Positions 6,672 through 13,082 of a stretch of DNA of 13,082 nucleotides are shown here, one piece after another (the stretch's first letter is position 1; each line of letters starts with the position of its first letter). The position numbers were made by a program, and so were the translations under genes. Under the pieces are notes generated by a model. That model saw only the letters and a list, made by a program, of their open reading frames with translations, was not told the origin of the DNA and searched no databases. Location of the stretch: NCBI GenBank assembly GCA_905207905.1, contig CAJLNC010000070.1:1-13082 (forward strand). Reading direction: 5' to 3'. The stretch is from an uncultured Lachnospiraceae bacterium. GTDB lineage: Bacteria > Bacillota_A > Clostridia > Lachnospirales > Lachnospiraceae.

Positions 6672-7991
6672 ATGAAAAAGAAAATTTTTGAACATAAAAT
6701 CCAGGCTGTAGAACCAGGGAGCATTGGAGCAGAGCTGGAATTGGAACCGGGGGATGTGCTTCTTTCTGTGAACGGGGAGCAGGTGGAGGATATTTTTGAT
6801 TATCATTACCTGACCAATGAGGAATACCTGGAACTGCTGGTGAGAAAGGCGGATGGTGAAGAATGGGAGTTGGAGATTGAGAAAGAATTTGAGGAAGATC
6901 TGGGGCTGACCTTTGAAAACGGTCTTATGGATGAGTATCGTTCCTGCAGGAATCACTGTATCTTTTGTTTTATTGATCAGATGCCAAAGGGAATGCGGGA
7001 AACTTTATATTTTAAAGATGACGATTCCAGACTGTCTTTTCTCCAAGGCAACTATGTGACGCTTACGAATATGAGTGATCATGATATTGACAGAATCATT
7101 AAATATCATTTGGAACCGATCAATATTTCTTTCCAGACCATGAATCCGGATCTGCGCTGTAAAATGCTGAACAATCGATTTGCCGGGGAGGCGTTTGAGA
7201 AAATTCGGAGACTGTATGAGGCGGGAATTGAGATGAATGGTCAGATCGTGCTATGCCGGGGATACAATGACGGTGAGGAGCTTGAGTATTCCCTGGCTCA
7301 AATGGAACGGTATCTTCCTTATCTTAGAAGCGTTTCCGTGGTGCCGGTGGGACTTACGAAATTTCGGGAACATTTGACACCGCTGCTCCCCTTTGGAAAA
7401 CAGGAAGCGGAACAGGTTCTGGGGACGATTGAAAAATGGCAGGGTTACTACTGGGAAAAATACGGTACCCATCTGGTACATGGAAGCGATGAATGGTATT
7501 TTTTGGCGGAAAGGCCTGTGCCGGGGGAAGAAAGCTATGATGGATATTTGCAGTTGGAAAATGGCGTAGGCATGGTGCGTTTGCTGTGCCGGGAGGTGGA
7601 AAAATACCTGGACGGACTTTCGGGAGATGGACGGAAGAGACACCTTTCTGTGGCTACCGGAAAGCTGGCAGGGCCGGTGATCCGAAATCTTCTAGATCAG
7701 ATAAAGGAAAAGTTTCCGGGACTTCAGGCTCATGTATATGAGATTGATAACCAGTTTTTCGGGGAACAGATCACGGTGTCAGGTCTGATTACCGGTCAGG
7801 ATCTTAAGGTGCAGCTTTCAGAAAAAGAACTGGGGGAGCGTCTTCTGCTCTCTGGAAATATGCTTCGGGACGGGGAAAACGTATTTCTGGATGACGTTTC
7901 TGTGGAGGAGCTGGAAAAAACTTTACAAATTCCTATCCGTATTGTAAAATCAAGCGGTCAGTGTTTTGTACAGGAAGTTTTAGGAGGTTGA
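6672..7991 (+). CDS. PDZ-radical SAM protein, DUF512 family
   Basis: The product is 439 residues and of unknown reaction. Domains in order: an N-terminal PDZ-like domain (about 5-70, with PGSIGAELELEPGDVLLSVN), a radical SAM-type segment with the cluster-binding cysteines Cys92, Cys96 and Cys99 in CRNHCIFCFIDQ, and a C-terminal DUF512 domain (about 220-430). The Cx3Cx2C spacing is the standard one for binding a [4Fe-4S] cluster and S-adenosylmethionine. The gene commonly stands beside der in Clostridia, and this neighbourhood hints at a link to ribosome or tRNA work, which is inference only. The ATG at 6672 is chosen because AAAGGA lies eight to nine bases upstream; the in-frame ATG at 6663 abuts that sequence. 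The stop is four bases before der, with the der ribosome binding site inside this gene's last codons. Confidence 0.9.
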   Translation: MKKKIFEHKIQAVEPGSIGAELELEPGDVLLSVNGEQVEDIFDYHYLTNEEYLELLVRKADGEEWELEIEKEFEEDLGLTFENGLMDEYRSCRNHCIFCFIDQMPKGMRETLYFKDDDSRLSFLQGNYVTLTNMSDHDIDRIIKYHLEPINISFQTMNPDLRCKMLNNRFAGEAFEKIRRLYEAGIEMNGQIVLCRGYNDGEELEYSLAQMERYLPYLRSVSVVPVGLTKFREHLTPLLPFGKQEAEQVLGTIEKWQGYYWEKYGTHLVHGSDEWYFLAERPVPGEESYDGYLQLENGVGMVRLLCREVEKYLDGLSGDGRKRHLSVATGKLAGPVIRNLLDQIKEKFPGLQAHVYEIDNQFFGEQITVSGLITGQDLKVQLSEKELGERLLLSGNMLRDGENVFLDDVSVEELEKTLQIPIRIVKSSGQCFVQEVLGG

Positions 7992-7994
7992 TGT

Positions 7995-9323
7995 ATGAGC
8001 AAACCAATTGTGGCCATTGTAGGCAGGCCTAATGTGGGGAAATCTACGTTATTTAATGCCCTGGCCGGAGAAAATATATCTATTATCAAGGATACACCTG
8101 GAGTCACCAGAGACCGCATCTATGCGGATGTGGAGTGGCTGAACACAGCGTTCACCTTGATTGATACTGGAGGTATTGAGCCGGACAGCAGTGATGTGAT
8201 TTTATCTCAAATGCGGGATCAGGCTCAGATTGCCATCGACACTGCGGATGTGATTCTTTTTATGACAGATGTAAAGCAGGGGCTGGTAGATTCGGATTCC
8301 AAGGTGGCAGATATGCTTCGCCGTTCCCACAAACCCGTGGTGCTGGTGGTGAACAAGGTAGACAGCTATCAGAAAGAAATGGCAGAGGTCTATGAGTTTT
8401 ATAATTTGGGTATCGGAGATCCTCATCCGATTTCTGCTGCCAATCGCACCGGGATCGGCGATCTTTTAGATGAGGTGATGAAGCACTTTGGGGAACAGCA
8501 GATGGCAGAGGAAGAGGATGACCGTCCCAGAATCGCCATTGTGGGAAAACCTAATGTAGGAAAATCTTCCCTGGTGAATAAACTGCTGGGTGAACAGCGG
8601 CTGATTGTGTCCGATATCGCAGGAACCACCAGGGATGCGGTGGATGCTGCGGTAAAATGGCAGGATCGGGAGTATGTATTTATTGATACGGCAGGACTCC
8701 GCAGAAAGAATAAGATCAAGGAGGATCTGGAGCGATACAGCATTATCCGCACGGTCACTGCAGTGGAGCGGGCAGATGTGGTGGTGCTTCTGATCGATGC
8801 CACAGAAGGGGTTACGGAGCAGGATGCTAAGATTGCCGGGATTGCGCATGATCGAGGCAAGGGCATTATCGTGGCAGTCAATAAGTGGGATGCCATTGCA
8901 AAAGATGACAAGACGATCTATAGGTTTACGGCAAAGGTACGGGATACTCTGTCTTTTATGCCCTATGCGGAAATTTTGTTTATTTCTGCCCAGACAGGCC
9001 AGCGTTTGCCGAAGCTTTTTGAGTGCATTGATATGGTGATTGCCAACCAGAGCATGAGGGTGGGAACTGGTGTGCTCAATGAGATTATGGCAGAGGCAGT
9101 GGCTCTTCAGCAGCCTCCTTCTGACAAGGGCAAACGCTTGAAGCTGTTTTACATTACTCAGGTGGCCATCAAGCCTCCTACGTTTGTAATTTTTGTAAAT
9201 GATAAAGAACTGATGCATTTTTCTTATACAAGATATATTGAGAACAAGATCCGGGATACCTTTGGATTTAAGGGCACCTCTTTGAAATTCATTATTCGCG
9301 AGCGGAAAGATAAGGAGAACTAG
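7995..9323 (+). CDS. der: Ribosome biogenesis GTPase Der (EngA)
   Basis: An essential double-GTPase required for 50S subunit assembly, 442 residues. First G domain: GRPNVGKS at 10-17, DTGG at 57-60 and NKVD at 120-123. Second G domain: GKPNVGKS at 184-191, DTAG at 231-234 and NKWD at 296-299. A KH-like RNA-binding domain fills about 350-442. All GTP-binding motifs are intact. AGGAGG lies seven bases before the ATG. It starts three bases after the DUF512 stop and ends two bases before plsY, so these three genes are almost certainly one transcript. This is the second 50S-assembly GTPase in the window, besides rbgA. Confidence 0.98.
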   Translation: MSKPIVAIVGRPNVGKSTLFNALAGENISIIKDTPGVTRDRIYADVEWLNTAFTLIDTGGIEPDSSDVILSQMRDQAQIAIDTADVILFMTDVKQGLVDSDSKVADMLRRSHKPVVLVVNKVDSYQKEMAEVYEFYNLGIGDPHPISAANRTGIGDLLDEVMKHFGEQQMAEEEDDRPRIAIVGKPNVGKSSLVNKLLGEQRLIVSDIAGTTRDAVDAAVKWQDREYVFIDTAGLRRKNKIKEDLERYSIIRTVTAVERADVVVLLIDATEGVTEQDAKIAGIAHDRGKGIIVAVNKWDAIAKDDKTIYRFTAKVRDTLSFMPYAEILFISAQTGQRLPKLFECIDMVIANQSMRVGTGVLNEIMAEAVALQQPPSDKGKRLKLFYITQVAIKPPTFVIFVNDKELMHFSYTRYIENKIRDTFGFKGTSLKFIIRERKDKEN

Positions 9324-9325
9324 AA

Positions 9326-9976
9326 ATGATCAGAATCATTTGTCTGGCCATCGGCTATGTGTTCGGCCTGTTTCAGACCAGCTATATTATTGGAAAAATG
9401 AATGGGATTGACATCCGAGATTATGGCAGCGGCAATGCAGGGACTACCAATATGATGCGGACTTTGGGGAGAAAGGCAGGTTTTCTTACTTTTGCAGGAG
9501 ACTGCCTGAAATGCATTTTTGCAGTGGTGCTGGTGCGGATGCTTTTTGGAAAGCAGTATCAGCAGCAGCTTCCGCTGCTTACCTTTTATGCGGCGGCAGG
9601 CGTGATCCTGGGGCACAATTTCCCCTTTTATCTGGGCTTTCGGGGAGGAAAGGGGATTGCGGCTACGGCAGGATTGGTGCTGTCCTTTAATCCTATTATG
9701 TCTGTGTGCGGAATTATTACTTTTTTTGGCACCTTGTTTCTCACCCACTATGTGTCTCTTGGTTCCATTTTGGTGTATGTAGGTATTCTCATTGAGCTTC
9801 CTATTCTTGGTCAGAACGGCTATTTTGGAATGGATCAGGCTCATTTAAATGAGATGTATGGAGTGGCTTTGTTCCTGGCTTTGCTGGCTTTCTGGAAACA
9901 TCGCGAAAATATTAAGCGGCTGTTAAATGGGACAGAGCGCAAAACTTATCTTGGAAAGAAAAAACCGGAGATCTAA
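9326..9976 (+). CDS. plsY: Acyl-phosphate:glycerol-3-phosphate acyltransferase PlsY
   Basis: An integral membrane enzyme that transfers an acyl chain from acyl-phosphate to the sn-1 position of glycerol-3-phosphate, the first committed step of membrane phospholipid synthesis in Gram-positives. The 216 residues are hydrophobic, with about five membrane segments. The three family motifs are visible: YGSGNAGTTNMMR (33-45), GHNFPFYLGFRGGKGIAAT, and HYVSLGSIL. The glycine-rich second motif contributes to glycerol-3-phosphate binding in the family. AAGGAG lies eight bases before the ATG, inside the end of der. It neighbours gpsA, which makes its substrate glycerol-3-phosphate, though 252 structured bases separate the two. 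Confidence 0.96.
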   Translation: MIRIICLAIGYVFGLFQTSYIIGKMNGIDIRDYGSGNAGTTNMMRTLGRKAGFLTFAGDCLKCIFAVVLVRMLFGKQYQQQLPLLTFYAAAGVILGHNFPFYLGFRGGKGIAATAGLVLSFNPIMSVCGIITFFGTLFLTHYVSLGSILVYVGILIELPILGQNGYFGMDQAHLNEMYGVALFLALLAFWKHRENIKRLLNGTERKTYLGKKKPEI

Positions 9977-10228
9977 GTTGGAGCGAATAAGCCGGGAAGC
10001 TTGGCCTGTAAAGATGCATGAGGAAATAAGAGAGGCTGCCGCAATGCAGAGAGGGAAGGCTTTGCACACCCGGGTGTGTGAAGTTGAGCTGCTCCTGCTT
10101 TGCAGCAGCCTTTTGAGTTCGTAAGAGAGGGCTGCTGCAGAAATAAGACGTTTTCCTGAGAAAGCGACGTATCGGACAAGCGTACGAAAAAGAGAAAAAC
10201 GGAAGAATAGAAAAATAAGGAGGAAAAT
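9977..10228 (+). promoter_or_regulatory. Structured plsY-gpsA spacer with competing hairpins
   Basis: A 252-base spacer inside an otherwise tight gene set. Block B (TGCAGCAGCC, 10101-10110) can pair with three others: A (GCTGCT, 10088-10093, six pairs, followed by CTTTTG), an upstream copy (GGCTGCCGCA, 10034-10043, nine of ten pairs), and a downstream copy (GGCTGCTGCA, 10130-10139, ten of ten). Also present are a 14-base palindrome CACACCCGGGTGTG (10065-10078) and a seven-pair hairpin with a CTGA loop (10049-10066 of the following hundred, i.e. 10149-10166). The A:B hairpin could terminate transcription weakly and the upstream copy could prevent it. No known riboswitch or T-box motif is recognised. 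The gpsA ribosome binding site AAGGAGG is at 10217-10223. Confidence 0.4.
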
Positions 10229-11236
10229 ATGGCGGAAATCGGAATTTTGGGAGCCGGAAGCTGGGGAACCGCTCTGGCTATTTTACTGAGCAATAATGGA
10301 CAGCAGGTGACGCTGTGGTCCCATAGACCGGAGGAAGCAAAACGTTTGGATCAGACCAGGCTCCATGAGAATAAACTGCCGGGGGTAAGAATCCCTGATG
10401 AGATCAAAATCACTGCGGAACTGGATCAGGCTATGCGGGGGAAGCACGTGCTGGTGCTGGCAGTGCCCTCCTCCCAGATGAGAACGACCTGTAAAAGGAT
10501 CAGTCCCTGGGTGAAACCGGGTACCATCCTGGTGGATGTGTCAAAAGGTATTGAAGAGGGCACCTTCGCTACCATGACGGATATGATCACAGAAGAGATA
10601 CCGGGAGCAGAAGCGGCAGTGCTTTCCGGGCCAAGCCATGCGGAGGAAGTGAGCCGGGGGCTGCCTACCATCTGTGTGGTAGGGGCAGTCAGGGAGGAGA
10701 CGGCCAGATATCTCCAGAAGATTTTTGCCAGTCCGGTTTTTCGGGTGTACATCAGTCCGGATATGAAAGGAATAGAGCTGGGCGGCGCTTTGAAAAATGT
10801 TATTGCCTTAGCGGCGGGGATGGCGGACGGCCTGGGATACGGAGACAATGCGAAGGCAGCGCTTATCACCAGAGGCGTGGCGGAGATTACCCGGCTGGGG
10901 GTAAAGATGGGAGGCAGGGCGGAGACTTTTGCCGGACTTACCGGAATCGGCGACTTGATTGTAACCTGCGCCAGTGTCCACAGCAGAAATCGGAGGGCAG
11001 GAGTGCTGATGGGACAGGGGTTTTCCATGGAGGAGGCCATGAAAGAAGTAAATATGGTAGTGGAGGGAGTTTACTCTGCCAAAGCGGCCCTTGGCCTTGC
11101 CAGAAAGTATCAGGTGGAGCTGCCTATTATAGAGCAGGTTCATGCCATTCTGTTTGAAGGGAAGGAGCCAAGAGAAGCAGTGGCAGAACTGATGCAGCGG
11201 GATCCCAAGATTGAGAATCCTCTGCTGCCATGGTAG
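10229..11236 (+). CDS. gpsA: NAD(P)H-dependent glycerol-3-phosphate dehydrogenase
   Basis: Reduces dihydroxyacetone phosphate to sn-glycerol-3-phosphate in the cytoplasm, supplying PlsY and thus phospholipid synthesis. The 335 residues match the usual length. The N-terminal Rossmann fold begins EIGILGAGSWGTALA, with the dinucleotide-binding GAGSWG at 8-13. The catalytic domain contains ELGGALKNVIALAAG, with the conserved Lys189, then GDNAKAALITRG, GLTGIGDLIVTC, and HSRNRRAG. The ATG has AAGGAGG five bases upstream, so the start is firm. No convincing terminator follows: the CCCGGGATTCTTCTGGG hairpin after the stop lacks a T-tract. In many Clostridia the next gene is spoIVA; here it is a metV-rnfC-type gene with its own promoter. 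Confidence 0.97.
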   Translation: MAEIGILGAGSWGTALAILLSNNGQQVTLWSHRPEEAKRLDQTRLHENKLPGVRIPDEIKITAELDQAMRGKHVLVLAVPSSQMRTTCKRISPWVKPGTILVDVSKGIEEGTFATMTDMITEEIPGAEAAVLSGPSHAEEVSRGLPTICVVGAVREETARYLQKIFASPVFRVYISPDMKGIELGGALKNVIALAAGMADGLGYGDNAKAALITRGVAEITRLGVKMGGRAETFAGLTGIGDLIVTCASVHSRNRRAGVLMGQGFSMEEAMKEVNMVVEGVYSAKAALGLARKYQVELPIIEQVHAILFEGKEPREAVAELMQRDPKIENPLLPW

Positions 11237-11292
11237 CATCTTTTTCGCCCGGGATTCTTCTGGGAAAACAGTGGGAAAAACTATGTTTGCTC

Positions 11293-11321
11293 TGGACGAT
11301 ATAGTTATTATGTGTTATAGT
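11293..11321 (+). promoter_or_regulatory. Promoter of the metV-rnfC gene
   Basis: -35 TGGACG (11293-11298) and -10 TATAGT (11316-11321) are separated by 17 bases, and TG at 11313-11314 makes an extended -10. Transcription would start near 11328, leaving a leader of about 114 bases. The leader can form TGCCTG/CAGGCA (11352-11357 with 11377-11382), but I recognise no riboswitch. Confidence 0.6.
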
Positions 11322-11441
11322 AAAAAGCGGATATGCAGACCGGAAAATTTCTGCCTGCAGTCTCCTTTTCTTTGTCCAGGCATAGGAGAATAGGCGGATA
11401 CTGGAAGGCCTCAGGAAGAAATACATAAGGAAGGTGAGCGA

Positions 11442-13082
11442 TTGGAAAACTATACCAAGTATAAGTTGAAAAGCAGCGAAGAACTGGCAGCATTGCTGGC
11501 AGATAAGGACAATCTGTTCTTGGTTGCCTGTAACAAATGCTTCAAGGAATTTGATACCGTTGACGAGCCAGATTGTGATGAGCTTGCGAAACTGGCGGCT
11601 GAACAGGGTAAAACAGTGATCGGCAGTGCAAAGGTTGATTTTTTGTGCAATAAAATTCAGACAGAAAGAAAACTGCAGGGCATGATTCCGGAGAATGCGG
11701 AGCATGTGCTGGTAGTATCCTGCGGACTGGGAATCCAGACCATGGCGGATCTGACGGACAAGCCTGTGTATGCAGCCAGCAATTCTCTGAATTACAGGGG
11801 ACATCACGGGATGGCTCTGACTGCCAAAAGCTGTGATGCCTGCGCCCAGTGTTACTTAAATATCACTGGAGGTATCTGCCCCATCGTGGACTGTTCCAAG
11901 AGCCTGGTGAACGGACAGTGCGGCGGCGCCAAAGACGGCAAGTGCGAAGTGGACGGCAGCAAAGACTGTGCCTGGGAGAAGATCTACCGTAGATTGGAAA
12001 AACAGGGACGGTTGGAAGAATTTTTGAAACAGCCGGTGCAGGTGCGTGATTACTCCAAGACAAATGTGAAAGTGATCAGCGACTATGTGAAATCCATTCG
12101 GGAAAACCGTCTGGACGGGTACTACGGCGGTGTGCATCCCTCTGAGAGGAAGGAATACACGGAACATCTGCCTCTGGTGAGATTCCCAGAACCGGAAGAA
12201 GTGGTGATTCCTCTGTCCATGCATGCAGGCGCTCCGGCAAATCCTGTGGTACAGGTGGGCGATACGGTAAAGGTGGGCCAGAAAATCGGCGAATCGGCAG
12301 GCTTTATCAGCAGCAATATCCATTCCAGTGTCAGCGGAACGGTGATCGCGATTGAGGAGCATGCACACGCTACTAGAGGTACCTGCCTGTCAGTTGTGAT
12401 AAAATCGGATGGAAAGAATACATTGGATGAAACAGTGCAGCCTAAGGGTGATTTGGACAGCCTGACTCCTGATGAGATTGTGGAGATCGTGAAAGAAGCA
12501 GGCATCGTTGGCATGGGCGGCGCAGGTTTCCCCACTTCTGTAAAACTTAAACCGCCAAAGCCTATTGATACGATTTTGTTAAACGGTTGTGAATGCGAAC
12601 CCCTGCTGACAGCGGATCATCGGGTACTCTTAGAATTTGCGGATGACGTGGTATACGGCCTGAAGGCTGTGATGAAAACGGTGAACGCAGAGCGGGGCGT
12701 AATCGTCATTGAGGATAACAAGCCGGATGCCATTGAACTGATGCAGGAAAAAGTTGCAAATATCGGTAACATGGAAGTATTCGTAGCAAGAACCAAATAC
12801 CCACAGGGTGCTGAGAAAACTCTGATCAAACGTGTCATGGGCAGACAGGTTCCAAGCGGCGGACTCCCGGCAGATGTTGGCGTTGTGGTAGATAATATCA
12901 GTACTGTGAAAGCAATTTCCGATGCGATCCAGAAGGGTATGCCGCTGATCGAGCGTGTTGCAACCGTAACAGGCGAGAAGATCAAGAATCCTGGCAACTT
13001 TATCATCAAGATCGGTACCAGCGTAAAAGAGCTGATCGATTACTGCGGCGGATTTACAGATGACGATGTTCTGGTTAAGATG
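11442..13082 (+). CDS. MetV-RnfC fusion: methylene-THF reductase small subunit joined to an NADH-binding RnfC-like subunit (3' end outside window)
   Basis: The visible 547 codons remain open at the right edge. Residues about 1-195 are a MetV/MTHFR C-terminal domain: Cys-rich, with CNKC at 30-33, HH at 121-122, CDACAQC at 131-137, NITGGICPIVDCSKSLVNG, then CGGAKDGKCEVD and KDCAW at 174-178. From about 229 it becomes RnfC: GGVHP, the barrel-sandwich PLSMHAGAPANPVVQVGD, IHSSVSGTV, the flavin/NADH-fold glycine loop GMGGAGFPTSVKL at 357-369, and NGCECEP at 381-387. The ferredoxin-type clusters expected at the RnfC C-terminus lie beyond the window. The start is TTG 11442, with AAGGAAGGTGAG just upstream; the frame has a stop at 11391 and no ATG between. 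In acetogens MetV partners MetF, and in Acetobacterium woodii RnfC2 as well. I infer a role delivering NADH electrons to a MetF encoded downstream. Confidence 0.88.
   Translation, partial: MENYTKYKLKSSEELAALLADKDNLFLVACNKCFKEFDTVDEPDCDELAKLAAEQGKTVIGSAKVDFLCNKIQTERKLQGMIPENAEHVLVVSCGLGIQTMADLTDKPVYAASNSLNYRGHHGMALTAKSCDACAQCYLNITGGICPIVDCSKSLVNGQCGGAKDGKCEVDGSKDCAWEKIYRRLEKQGRLEEFLKQPVQVRDYSKTNVKVISDYVKSIRENRLDGYYGGVHPSERKEYTEHLPLVRFPEPEEVVIPLSMHAGAPANPVVQVGDTVKVGQKIGESAGFISSNIHSSVSGTVIAIEEHAHATRGTCLSVVIKSDGKNTLDETVQPKGDLDSLTPDEIVEIVKEAGIVGMGGAGFPTSVKLKPPKPIDTILLNGCECEPLLTADHRVLLEFADDVVYGLKAVMKTVNAERGVIVIEDNKPDAIELMQEKVANIGNMEVFVARTKYPQGAEKTLIKRVMGRQVPSGGLPADVGVVVDNISTVKAISDAIQKGMPLIERVATVTGEKIKNPGNFIIKIGTSVKELIDYCGGFTDDDVLVKM

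Noticed and set aside
8466..9218. A 250-codon minus-strand frame
   Set aside because: Lies entirely antisense to der, whose motifs are unmistakable; composition is a shadow of the real gene.
10426..11040. A 204-codon minus-strand frame
   Set aside because: Antisense to gpsA, low-complexity shadow rich in Ser, Pro and Ala.
11246..11270. Hairpin CCCGGGA/TTCTGGG after gpsA
   Set aside because: Followed by AAAA rather than T residues on the plus strand and has two G-U pairs; not a terminator.
11127..11807. A 226-codon minus-strand frame spanning the gpsA-metV junction
   Set aside because: Antisense to the gpsA end and to the MetV domain and lacks recognisable motifs; the plus-strand reading explains the sequence.

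Overview
The window looks like a chromosomal segment of an anaerobic Firmicute, most likely a Lachnospiraceae member close to acetogenic genera such as Blautia. This is inferred from AGGAGG-type ribosome binding sites, moderate GC, Clostridia-type neighbourhoods (rplS-lepB-rbgA-lepB-rnhB-yraN and DUF512-der-plsY-gpsA), and a Wood-Ljungdahl/Rnf-type gene at the right edge. I see no tRNA, rRNA, CRISPR array, insertion sequence or phage gene.

Left block (1-4972, + strand). rplS (ribosomal protein L19) has a leader that could mask its own Shine-Dalgarno sequence and is followed by a hairpin terminator. Next come two type I signal peptidases flanking the ribosome-assembly GTPase rbgA, then rnhB (RNase HII), yraN (nuclease-fold protein) and pgeF (YfiH-like peptidoglycan editing factor). 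These are growth genes for ribosomes, protein secretion, genome maintenance and the cell wall. A long, near-symmetric hairpin at 5027-5087 separates pgeF from the convergent gene.

Middle (5146-6671). A single minus-strand gene encodes an enlarged, divergent PRPP synthetase of 390 residues. The 353-base divergent region upstream holds a good minus-strand promoter, a perfect 7-3-7 palindrome just upstream of its -35, and a plausible plus-strand promoter.

Right block (6672-11236, + strand). A PDZ-radical SAM DUF512 protein, der (double GTPase for 50S assembly), plsY and gpsA. The last two are consecutive steps in phosphatidic acid synthesis: GpsA makes sn-glycerol-3-phosphate and PlsY acylates it. 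A 252-base structured spacer lies between plsY and gpsA.

Right edge (11442-13082, runs off the window). Behind its own promoter is an open reading frame with a TTG start. It joins a complete MetV-type methylene-tetrahydrofolate reductase domain to the front of an RnfC-type NADH-binding subunit. In Acetobacterium woodii MetV and RnfC2 are separate subunits of one enzyme, so this natural fusion is the most notable thing in the window. It suggests that a metF gene and other methyl-branch genes follow downstream.
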